Part shown: positions 47,283-55,570 of the stretch, in pieces
How the letters are laid out: every line of letters starts with the position of its first letter
Position numbering within the stretch: position 1 is the stretch's first letter
From: CAVVMA01 sp963830715
GTDB lineage: Bacteria; Desulfobacterota; Binatia; Binatales; Binataceae
Length of the DNA: 64,000 nt
NCBI GenBank assembly: GCA_963830715.1
Contig: CAWHNS010000009.1
Location: 76,982-140,981, forward strand
Reading direction: 5' to 3'
Notes under the pieces: model-generated
What the model saw: the letters and a program-made list of their open reading frames with translations, nothing else
Database searches by the model: none
What the model was told of the DNA's origin: nothing
Program-made: the position numbers and the translations under genes

Positions 47283-47486
47283 ATGAAGGCAATAGTCGCA
47301 AGGCAGCTCGGCACTCCCGACGTGCTCGAACTCAAGTATGTACCGAAGCCCAGGGTGGACAATGAGCAAGCAAACCCGCGCGAGATTCAACGTCGAAAAA
47401 CGGAGATGGTCGAGCGGGCGGTAGCGATGGTGCCGATCCTGCGCGAGCGCGCGGTAGCATCGCGGCGCATTTCATTCGGCGCGTGA
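47283..47486 (+). pseudogene. Chimeric scar: quinone-oxidoreductase start joined to an acyl-CoA-dehydrogenase-like start
   Basis: The first 24 codons (MKAIVARQLGTPDVLELKYV) are the N-terminus of an MDR quinone oxidoreductase. Sequence then switches to PREIQRRKTEMVERAVAMVP and ILRERAVA, resembling the first helix of an acyl-CoA dehydrogenase or group-D hydroxylase. A deletion fusing two genes is the simplest reading. It is probably not functional. Confidence 0.5.
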
Positions 47487-47548
47487 TTTGCCACGATCGG
47501 CTAGCCGATCCAGGGGGCGCCGCGAAACGGAGAGTAGAAACAGTGGCG

Positions 47549-48844
47549 ATGCAAGATGAAACCGCCGAGTACATGGCTTCTCCGATCGAATATTTCTGCC
47601 GGCGCCGGCCCTACCCGGGGGCTATACCGACGGTGCTGTTCGGGGTCCCGTGCCATCTGATGGTGGGTCCGGAGGCGCACGAGTTTGTGCACGTCTCCCA
47701 TCGCCAACTGTTCTCGCACGCGATGGGCTACTTCAGGGTCCAGCAAAGCTTCGGCGGTCCCCATCTGCCGAAGCAGACCGTGATGCTGGCGCTCGACGGT
47801 GAGGATTGGCGCCTTCAGCATCGCCTAATGCTACCGCTATTCGCACCGGCCTATGTGAAAAGGGCGCTGGAGGTGAAGAAGGAACTGTATCGGGAGCGGA
47901 TGGCTGAGTGGGCCGAACTGGGCACGGTGGATCTGCTGGACGAGCTACATTCGCTGACCTTGCAGGGCGCGCTCAAGGGGCTCTTTGGGATCGAGCTCGG
48001 CGGCGATGCGCACGAGGTTCGCGGTCTTATCCAGGAACTGGCGACCGTTGCCTTCGTCGACTTCGGCACCGAATCAGCGCTCGCGAGGGCCGCCGCCGCG
48101 CATCGCCGATTGACGGTGCTGATGGCGCCGCATATCGAGGCCAAGCGCCGCCATCCGGCCGGTGACGGATTGTCGCTCTATGCCGCGGATACGACCGTGG
48201 CAGGCAGGCTGATGAACGACGCCGAAATAATGTCGTGCCTCGCGGGGCTGTTCTTTGCCGCGCACGGCACCACCAAGTCGCTGATGACCTTCGCCTTCTA
48301 CTTCATGCTGAGGTATCCCGGCTACGCTGCGCGCGTGCTCGAAGAAGCTGAGCGGGTGGACGCGGTGGACGATCTGAGTTTCGAGCAGCTCGCGTCGCCG
48401 GCCGCGCTTCCGGTGCTCGACAACCTGGTCAAGGAGACCGAGCGGATGTACCCGCCGCTTCATCTCCACTCGCGGGGCGTGCTGGAGACCTTCGAGTTCG
48501 GTGGCCGTGAGATCGCCAAAGGATCGATTGTCCACGTGGCGCCGATCGCGACCCATTACGATCCGGCGTTCTACAAGGATCCCGAGATTTTCGATCCGGA
48601 TCGCTTCGCGCTGCCGCGTTCGGAGGACAGCTTTTCCCAGTATGCACTGGATGCATTCGGGGGCGGCATGCGCATCTGTATCGGGCGGCCGCTGGCAAGA
48701 ATGGATATCAAGCAGGCGCTGCTCCACGCGTTTCGTAACTATCGCCTGAGACGCAGCGACGACTCCGAGATCGAGGTGGTGTGGGGACCCGACACCTACC
48801 CACGCAACGGTCTCAAGGTGACCGTCAGGCGTTTCGCAGCGTGA
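47549..48844 (+). CDS. Cytochrome P450
   Basis: 431 residues. Heme-binding FGGGMRICIGRP (Cys377), ExxR at 296-299 (ETER), and I-helix FFAAHGTTKS (235-244). The I-helix motif has Ala for the usual Gly and Gly for the acidic residue of the (A/G)Gx(D/E)TT proton-relay motif, an unusual change. No redox partner is fused or adjacent. It lies downstream of the StyA-like gene on the same strand. Substrate unknown. Confidence 0.9.
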   Translation: MQDETAEYMASPIEYFCRRRPYPGAIPTVLFGVPCHLMVGPEAHEFVHVSHRQLFSHAMGYFRVQQSFGGPHLPKQTVMLALDGEDWRLQHRLMLPLFAPAYVKRALEVKKELYRERMAEWAELGTVDLLDELHSLTLQGALKGLFGIELGGDAHEVRGLIQELATVAFVDFGTESALARAAAAHRRLTVLMAPHIEAKRRHPAGDGLSLYAADTTVAGRLMNDAEIMSCLAGLFFAAHGTTKSLMTFAFYFMLRYPGYAARVLEEAERVDAVDDLSFEQLASPAALPVLDNLVKETERMYPPLHLHSRGVLETFEFGGREIAKGSIVHVAPIATHYDPAFYKDPEIFDPDRFALPRSEDSFSQYALDAFGGGMRICIGRPLARMDIKQALLHAFRNYRLRRSDDSEIEVVWGPDTYPRNGLKVTVRRFAA

Positions 48845-48859
48845 GGTGAGAAAGCTGTA

Positions 48860-49849
48860 TTGAGCGATGATTTATTCTCGCATGGAAGCCAGCGCCGGGG
48901 TGTGTGTGGCGAATTGCTGATTTCTGTGGAAAATCAGCAATTCGCCACAGACATGTACCCGCCGCTTGCGAAGGTTAATTACGACGAGCTCGGCGACATC
49001 TTCCGCGACTGGAAAATTCTGGGCCTCTCGCTGGTGCAGAACTGGATCATCGGGCCGATCCTGATGTTCGCGCTCGCGGTCATCTTCCTCCGCGACCGCC
49101 CTGAATATATGACCGGGCTGATCCTGATCGGGCTCGCGCGCTGTATCGCGATGGTCATCGTATGGAACGATCTCGCGGCCGGTGACGCCGATTATTGCGC
49201 CGGCCTGGTCGCATTCAATTCAATCTTCCAGGTGCTGTTTTTCTCGCTCTATGCGTGGCTGTTCGTGACCGTGCTTCCTGGATGGCTGGGGCTGGGCGGC
49301 GCGCTCGTCCATGTGACGATCGGCGAGATCGCGAAGAGCGTCGCGATCTATCTCGGCGTGCCGTTCATCGCCGGGCTCGCAAGCTGGAAGCTGCTGACCG
49401 CGCGGATGGGCAAGGCGTGGTATCGCGCGCGCTACATCCCAAAGATTAGCCCTCTGACGCTGGTCTTCCTGCTCTTCACGATCGTGGTGATGTTTTCGAT
49501 CAAGGGCGCCGCGATCGTCGAACTGCCGCTCGATGTGATGCGAATCGCAATTCCGCTGCTGCTCTACTTCACGATCATGTTCGCGCTTTCGTTCGCGCTG
49601 AGCCGCTGGGTGGGCGCGAGCTACGCGCAGACCGCGACGCTCTCGTTCACGGCCGCCTCGAACAACTTCGAGCTGGCGATCGCGGTGGCGGTGGCGACCT
49701 TCGGCATCGACAGCGGCGCGGCGTTCGCGGCGGTAATCGGCCCGCTCATCGAGGTGCCGGTGATGATCGCGCTGGTGGACGTGGCGCTCTGGACGCGCCG
49801 TGAGTTGTGCCTCGATCCAAAGGAACTGACAGCGCCGGGATCGTGCTAG
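48860..49849 (+). pseudogene. ACR3-family arsenite efflux transporter lacking its N-terminus
   Basis: From MYPPLAKVNYDELGDIFRDW (Met at 48953) the ACR3 sequence is complete: WNDLAAGDADYCAGLVAFNS with the conserved Cys, FNSIFQVLFFSLYAW, and SFTAASNNFELAIAVAVATF to the end. The first 60 or so residues, with two membrane segments, are replaced by IS-end sequence. The frame is open from TTG 48860 through the palindrome. No arsR or arsC is adjacent. A shortened protein may still be made. Confidence 0.82.
48905..48949. mobile_element. Two IS ends joined as a perfect palindrome
   Basis: TGTGGCGAATTGCTGATTT and its exact complement (48931-48949) separated by 7 bases. The same terminal sequence (TGTGGCGAATTGCT) begins the IS at 62319. 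It looks like an IS collapsed to its two ends, lying exactly where the N-terminus of the following transporter gene is lost. Confidence 0.75.
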
Positions 49850-50140
49850 TCACCCCCGACGTGCTCAATCAAACGTTTGCCGCCTTGTTTCACATTCGTT
49901 GAGGGATGACGTTTACACTCAAGTCTGTGCGGCTGTTACCGCAGGGAAGGCAACGCGCTGCGCGCCGGAGCTGCCCTGCACATCGCACGGCGCGTCTCTA
50001 GCGAAGACTTCTCGAGACAACCCATAGTTCGTGAGAATATTGGCCGTGATCGGCACTCCCGCTGCGCTATTCTGCGGGCGTAGCCTTTTTCTGCCGATCG
50101 TTTCAGGAGTTGTCTTGAGAGCCCTTGCGGGCATCATCGC

Positions 50141-50533
50141 TTACTCTGGTGACATCGCGCTCGCGATGCCCATCTGGCTCCGCGCAAGATTGGCCAACGC
50201 GTCCCGGGCATGTTCGTCGCAGACGGCATAAACATATGTTTCCCGACGTTGAGGATCGTCATCGTAGGACTCCTGAATGACAAAGCTTGCTTCATCCGGG
50301 CAAGCAGCAGCAGAGCACTGGGCAGCGAGAGTCGCCACCTCCTCGCCGAACACATCTTTGGTAGAGATCTGCCAGCGCCAAAGCCGCTTTGTTTGCATTC
50401 GCAACGGACGCTCGCGTCCGTAGGAGGGGCTGCCGCCGTAAGTGCTAAGATCAGAAACCCACCAATCAGCTACCAGCAACGCGAGGAAGATCGCGATCGA
50501 GATGAAAAACCCGGTCGGCGACAAATGAGCCAT
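50141..50533 (-). CDS. Small membrane-anchored protein, unknown
   Basis: 130 residues from the Met at 50533 (the frame is open to 50635). One N-terminal membrane segment (about 8-26), a basic stretch (RMQTKRLWRWQIS), then a soluble part with three Cys (LAAQCSAAACPDEASFVIQE; VYAVCDEHARDALANLA) that may bind metal or form disulfides. No family recognised. Confidence 0.5.
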   Translation of the reverse strand: MAHLSPTGFFISIAIFLALLVADWWVSDLSTYGGSPSYGRERPLRMQTKRLWRWQISTKDVFGEEVATLAAQCSAAACPDEASFVIQESYDDDPQRRETYVYAVCDEHARDALANLARSQMGIASAMSPE

Positions 50534-50635
50534 GGTTCTACATGCCTCAAAGTTCTTCAGGAGTTGGTTAGACCGCTGCCAGCCCTGACCCTCATCGATG
50601 CTGCCATCCGGCGCTGAGGCCCCGAAGTCTGACAC

Positions 50636-51296
50636 GCGGACAAATTTGTCAGGCGGAAAAGGGTGGATCGTAACCGTGACGGTAGGAATTGAGCGCGCTA
50701 CGAGCGGAGTCGAAAGTCCATGATGAAGTCATGATCGTCAACTCAACGAATAGACCGAACGCGATCTTCACTCGGCATTTAGGACGATGCCTGTAGGCTC
50801 AAAATTCATCGACCTCGCGAGACTCTGGTCGCTTAGCGCGAGAACGAAAGAACCCGTGGCAGTCCGTTAACCTAATTCTCTCTCTGGAACTGCGGTATTC
50901 ATCGAGAAGATGTCCCTGGGACAGTTCCAGCGCCGCACTCAGGCCAGGATTACAGAAACATTATTTATTTTTTTCTGTGCGAGGATAAGGGGAGCAGCGA
51001 GACTAGGCTTTTGCGGCCAAAGCGTTGTCAGGCGGCAGTGTTCTGCGGGTCTGCCGTCCGTTTTACATCGCGACGTGCCAATGAATGACTCGGGGGTCGA
51101 CGGGCAACGCGCTCGACATGGCCGATCCAGGTTTCTCAGCTCACTGGAGTCCCTCAGTGAAACCATGCCGCCCGAGAAACAAACGAATGGTGGCTGAGTT
51201 CAGAAGCCGACGCGAAGCCTCGGAAAGCCCCTCGAAGAAACGTCTACGCTCGGCCACTAAGGACAGCTTCGATTTCATCTTGGAGGCTCCGAACCG
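50636..51296. other. Gene-poor stretch
   Basis: No convincing gene. It contains a palindrome GACAAATTTGTC (50639-50650) and a 9-base inverted repeat CTGGAACTG / CAGTTCCAG (50884-50930) around TGTCCCTGGGACA. Transposon-end remnants are possible, but no transposase is seen. Confidence 0.4.
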
Positions 51297-51302
51297 TGCG
51301 CT

Positions 51303-51687
51303 TTAAGACGCTCGAGTCCTACCAGCAGCTGCATGAAAAGGCGGCTGGCGTACCCACGGCCGTGCTCGAGAAGATCGCCGCCCATCATGTCCAACAATAA
51401 TTGCGGTCTTCTCACCTAGCGCCTCCACCAAGCCCAGGTTATCGCCGACGTGCTTCATCATTCGGTACTCGTCAATCCCAACTGGCGCCGACGTGCGTCC
51501 GTAACCGCGCACGTCGATCGCCGCCGCGCGGTAGCCCGAATCAGCCAGCGCCTGAAGCTGATGCCGCCACAGAGTACCACGATTCCGGAAAGCCGTGGAT
51601 CATCAGTACCAGCGGACCCTTGCCCGCCTCGACAAGGTGGATGCGAACACCATTAGACATCACGACGCGATGCTTAAGTTCAGCCAT
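51303..51687 (-). pseudogene. Alpha/beta-hydrolase (epoxide hydrolase-like), N-terminal half
   Basis: Starts MAELKHRVVMSNGVRIHLVE and PLVLMIHGFPESWY (oxyanion HGFP motif). A frame break near 51575 leads to RAAAIDVRGYGRTSAPVGID, and another near 51390 interrupts the nucleophile elbow after TAIIVGHD. Sequence ends shortly after, so the lid and catalytic His are missing. An epoxide hydrolase would fit an alkene-epoxidising locus, but this copy is dead. Confidence 0.65.
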
Positions 51688-51822
51688 CGGCGCAGACTCC
51701 TGAGAATAGTAACTGAACCCTAGTCTGGGCCAGATGAAGCGGTTCGCTCAATTCCCTGTCGGCGGTCCGGTACGGTTTTCGGCTCAGCGTCGACGGCAGG
51801 CCCGCAGTCAAAAAAACGCAGA

Positions 51823-52067
51823 CGCCGTACCGGGAGGGGACTGCCGGCATGGCGCCTTACGCAAGAGAGCTTTTCAGCCCCCTTCAGATTTCGAGTACGA
51901 AGCCCCCTGCAAAAGGCTCCAGGGCTTTCGGTCCCCCGAGTGACCACGGTCGGACAGGGGCGCTGGTGTTGGCTGGTCCGGGACGGCGGCGGGCGCGCAA
52001 GCGGAAGGTGGACTCGCCGGCAGAACGCTGACACCGTCGCCCAGCCATTACTAAAGTACGGTGCGCT
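51823..52067. repeat. About 240-bp direct repeat, copy A
   Basis: Starts with hairpin CGCCGTACCGG / CCGGCATGGCG (51823-51854) and ends CCATTACTAAAGTACGGTGC just before 52067. Copy B is at 52654-52892 in the same orientation. No protein family is evident on either strand. Confidence 0.7.
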
Positions 52068-52206
52068 CTGGTTGGTGGTACGCGCCTCGCGGGGTGCGGG
52101 TAAACCTCCACCCCCAGAAATCACGCGCGCGACCACGTTGGACGTCCCCTCCTCCACGTAATCTTTTTGGGGGGTGAGGCTGTGAGGGCGGGAAGATTTG
52201 GGCCGG

Positions 52207-52323
52207 CTAGTTGTGAAACTTGTTGAAGCTGATTACCGCGAGCACAACGAAAGTACCGAGCAGTATTAACAATGCTTCTGCTGCCATAGCTTTTGAAACC
52301 CCGTTGGCTTTGTTGTCTCGCAT
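52207..52323 (-). CDS. Possible 38-residue single-TM protein
   Basis: ATG 52323 to TAG 52207: a short charged start (MRDNKANGVSK), then one hydrophobic helix (EALLILLGTFVVLAVISF). A 17-bp palindrome CATTGCATTATGCAATG (52321-52337) covers the start codon. The evidence is only hydropathy and the start context, so it may be fortuitous. Confidence 0.3.
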   Translation of the reverse strand: MRDNKANGVSKAMAAEALLILLGTFVVLAVISFNKFHN

Positions 52324-52653
52324 TGCATTATGCAATGTCAAGTGTCGGCCTTTCGCGTTTTTAGTTTTTGCGATACAAGGACGCGGGATGAAACATCGCC
52401 TCGCCGCTACAGCCCCGAAGAAAGGTTCATGTCAACGGCCTGGATGCCAGAACATCGGGAGTGACCGGTTGCAGCGCCGCGCCGGCGTTGTCCCGAGTAC
52501 TTTATCTCTGCGACGAATGCTTCAAGTCTCTTCCTGCCCATCAACTGAACGATCTTTTCCTGCGTTCTGCTAACAAGAATTAGGACACTTGCCAAATTAA
52601 GACAGTGCCGGGTGTGACAGGCCGGCCTGCGAACAGGGGCCAAAATACGCGAA
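52324..52653. other. No recognisable gene
   Basis: Open frames here (for example minus strand 52407-52661) show no family features. The stretch between the two copies of the 240-bp repeat appears non-coding or decayed. Confidence 0.4.
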
Positions 52654-52892
52654 CGCCGCACCGGGAGAGGAGACTACCGGTACGGCGTCCACGGGAGAGA
52701 CAGAGTTAGCTGGGAATACGTAGCCCGCGGATCTCGGTTACAGGGTTTTTCGGTCCCCTCCGATTGGCCACGTTCGGAACAGGGGCGCTGGTGTTGGCTG
52801 GGGCGGGGACGGCGCCAAGCGCGCAGGCGGGAGGGGACGCGCCCGCAGAACGCTGACACCGTCGCCCGGCCATTACTGAAGTACGGTGCGCT
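52654..52892. repeat. About 240-bp direct repeat, copy B
   Basis: Hairpin CGCCGCACCGG / CCGGTACGGCG (52654-52687), shared core ACAGGGGCGCTGGTGTTGGC and end CCATTACTGAAGTACGGTGC. Same orientation as copy A; the copies diverge most in their middle. Confidence 0.7.
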
Positions 52893-52928
52893 ACCTTTCG
52901 CTTATCCAAGGTCTGTTACAGGGCGAGC

Positions 52929-53170
52929 GTGAAGCCCCGCCACACTGCTGCGCTCGCACTGGTCCGCTGGTATCTGATGGTGCCGCCCTACCATATCGGT
53001 GACCTGGGCGGTGGCCATCAAGGTTGGATTGTTTCTTATGATAAGCCGCTATCCGAATGGACAGTAAACGGCAAATTCAATTCATTCGATGAATGTCATG
53101 AAAAGTGGGTATCCGAAGCGCCGTCACAGTTGCGCCCATTCAAGGGCTTGCCACGAAAGCAGTGGCGTAA
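52929..53170 (+). pseudogene. Small hypothetical protein, probably truncated
   Basis: GTG start: MKPRHTAALALVRWYLMVPP, a hydrophobic leader, then DKPLSEWTVNGKFNSFDECH and EKWV, a pattern seen in small secreted proteins of unknown function. From about 53150 the frame continues into antisense ubiD sequence, so the end is artificial. Confidence 0.4.
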
Positions 53171-53204
53171 AGCCGATTACGACAAGTACGTCGCTCCTAG
53201 GGCA

Positions 53205-53768
53205 GCCGTAGTAGATCGGATCGCGCCGATGCGTGATCGCCTTGATATGGGCGCGCGGACGCACCAGCACCGGTCCCATGAAGCCCGCGAACTCGCCGAA
53301 CGGCCCTTCGTTGGCGGTCTCGCCGGGGAGAATCTCACCCTCGATGATTATCTCGGCGGCGGCCGGGACCATCAGATCGACCGTAGCCGCTTTCACCAGG
53401 TCGACCGGCGCACCCTTGAGCCCGCCCGCAAATTGCACTTCTTCGGCGCCATAGACCAGGTTCGCCACGGTCGCCAGATGAACCGCCGGTTCGGCCGCGA
53501 TTACCCACGCGATCGGCGCCGGCTTGCCCTGGTCGAGGAACGAATGGACGCACCGATAGCCGTGACGGCCGGGCGAGAGGTTGATCACGACGCTATGGTC
53601 GTTGAGCACCTGGGTTCGATAGACGCCGAAATTCTGGAAGCCGCCGCGCGCATCGCGCGCCGCCACGATCGTCGTGATATAGGGCGCCGCGTCCTTGCCG
53701 GGCGTCCAGGTCGGAATCGGCAGGTCGCTTAGCCGCGCATTCTCGCCCCGCTTCGCGACTTTCTGGTA
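53205..53768 (-). pseudogene. UbiD-family decarboxylase, central fragment (inverted)
   Basis: prFMN-dependent decarboxylase family. Reads RLSDLPIPTWTPGKDAAPYI, then GVYRTQVLNDHSVVINLSP and ILPGETANEGPFGEFAGFMG, ending RRDPIYYGC at 53205. It lacks the N-terminal domain. The next expected residues (LTSQMPPSESTVMQSLI) occur on the opposite strand at 54336, so the gene was split by an inversion. Confidence 0.8.
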
Positions 53769-53941
53769 CTACCGCATAATCCCCCCCCCATAGCTAACAT
53801 AAATCAGCGAGGGTTTTGACAAGGTACTTTGGCTTATATTAGCCTCAGACGTTGCTCTACTTCTCGGGGTTCCGGTCGGTTTCCCCCCTTTTCCGGCCGG
53901 GACCCCATCCTCCTGACATTCTCGCGATTTTGGAATCGAGA

Positions 53942-54158
53942 ATGCACCCGGAAGCCGCGGCCGTCACCATCCTCGCCACCGGTTATCGAGCCCTGCGTCG
54001 CGCAGGGTCGCGGAACCCTCGCGCGCGCGATCGTACGTTATGTCGACCGGAGCGGACAGCCGCTCTCGAACCTGGAGCTCTGCAGCCGCCATACCCGCAA
54101 AGTGATCGATGCCGCCGCCAAATCAGGACTTGGGGTAAACCACGGGCGGCCCCGATAG
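53942..54158 (+). CDS. Possible small protein, frameshifted, unknown family
   Basis: ATG at 53942 gives MHPEAAAVTILATGYRALRR; after a frame break near 54005, TLARAIVRYVDRSGQPLSNL and ELCSRHTRKVIDAAAKSGLG run to a stop at 54158. The second part looks like a compact helical domain. A hairpin CATTCTCG / CGAGAATG (53917-53944) covers the start and may be regulatory. No family recognised. Confidence 0.3.
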
Positions 54159-54335
54159 CCGAGTACAAAACGGGGGCCGAGATGGGCTGCAACCACCAGC
54201 TCGCCCCCCAGACCCGATGGGGGAGGAAGGGGAACACCCGACCACCGAGCCATGGTTTCTACCGTCGCACCACGGCGGCCGGCGGTCAAAACAACCAACC
54301 CGAAGGTGGCGGTGCTGCCCTAATTCGCGGTCCAG

Positions 54336-54899
54336 TGCCTTACCAGCCAGATGCCGCCGAGCGAGAGCACCGTGATGCAGAGCCTCATCAACGCGGGCGT
54401 GATCCTGAAGCTGCTGCGCCACGATCTCGGCGAGAGCAGCGTGCGCGACGTCCATATCGATCTGACTTTCGGCGGCCTACTGGCCCACGGCATCGTCGCG
54501 ATGACGCCGCTCCATCCGGGTCATGGCAAGCGCGTCGGGCGGACGCTGGCGGACCTGACGCCACTCAAACGCATCACCGTGGTCGACGCCGACGTCGACA
54601 TCCGCGACGCGACCCATCTCGAATGGGCGCTCAACTCGTGCTTCAACCCGGTGCGCGACACGGCGATTATCGACGATGTCTATTTTCCGCTCTACATGGA
54701 TCCTTCGATCCGCACGGCCGACGGCCGCGAGGCGCCGGGGAGCAAGATCGTGATCGATGCGACCCAGAAGATCGATGCGGGATCGTTCTCGCTGCCGCCG
54801 CGCGAGACGATGATGCGCGCGCTCGATCGCTGGCGCGAGCTGGGACTGCCTGAGTTCCGGATTCCGCCGCGCGCTTGGTTCAGAATCCGGCGCTGTTGA
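54336..54899 (+). pseudogene. UbiD-family decarboxylase, C-terminal fragment
   Basis: Begins CLTSQMPPSESTVMQSLINA and continues VHIDLTFGGLLAHGIVAMTP, RITVVDADVDIRDATHLEWA and GSKIVIDATQKID to a normal-looking end RAWFRIRRC. It is the exact continuation of the fragment at 53205-53768 on the other strand. The active-site region is divided between them, so neither piece is functional. Confidence 0.82.
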
Positions 54900-54902
54900 T
54901 CC

Positions 54903-55310
54903 TACGCTACTTGATGGTCTTCCAAATTGATGCGCCAAAGGTTCGAGAGGCTTTGCTGGGCTATCGCACTCCGTCACCCCGGACCAGGTACGCCCGCCGC
55001 ATTCGAGCAATGGGGATTCGCGATCACACTATGGCACCGCGTTCGCCGTGGCAGACTGGTCACGTCGAGCGGCTCATCGGATCGATCCGTCGCGAATCTC
55101 TCGACCACCTCGTCGCCTTCGGCGAAGTGTGGTGTCCTGAAGGCTTACGCTTCGTATTACAACGACGTCCGGACCCATCTTTCACTGGATAACGATGCTC
55201 CGAATTTTAGGCGCAAACAGAAGATCGGCGGCATTGCCGCGATACCAATCCTCGGCAGGCTCCATCATCAATACGTCCGAGTTTGGGTTTTGGATAGGCA
55301 CAACCATTGA
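54903..55310 (+). pseudogene. Integrase-core transposase, C-terminal remnant
   Basis: RIRAMGIRDHTMAPRSPWQT and GHVERLIGSIRRESLDHLVA carry the last (Glu) residue of the DDE triad. A frame break near 55125 leads to LKAYASYYNDVRTHLSLDND and a C-terminus IPILGRLHHQYVRV. The rve-type N-terminal two thirds are missing. It is related to, but distinct from, the transposase at 62477. Confidence 0.75.
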
Positions 55311-55570
55311 AAACCGCCAGAACATCCGGGCACTCGGAGCGCGATACGGCGCCAAGCGCTGCTCGCTGGCGGGAGTGCTCGCTGTGCTGATTTCGATTCT
55401 GGGCATCTCTCCGCTATTCGTGGTGATTTTTCGTGAATAACTGTGCAACAGATGCCATTAAAACAGAGGGCCGGACCACTCCAATTGCTCGGTCGCGTCC
55501 TCGCCTTCGGTCACACTCGTAGCGTGTAACCTGGGCCTGCGGGTTTATAAGGGATCAAGGAGGGCATTCG

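Noticed and set aside
50639..50650. GACAAATTTGTC palindrome as an operator
   Set aside because: No gene starts nearby in a suitable position; could be chance or a transposon end.
54000..54853. 333-codon plus-strand frame starting at 53852
   Set aside because: It is a mixed frame crossing a rearrangement junction; the UbiD fragment is in a different frame.
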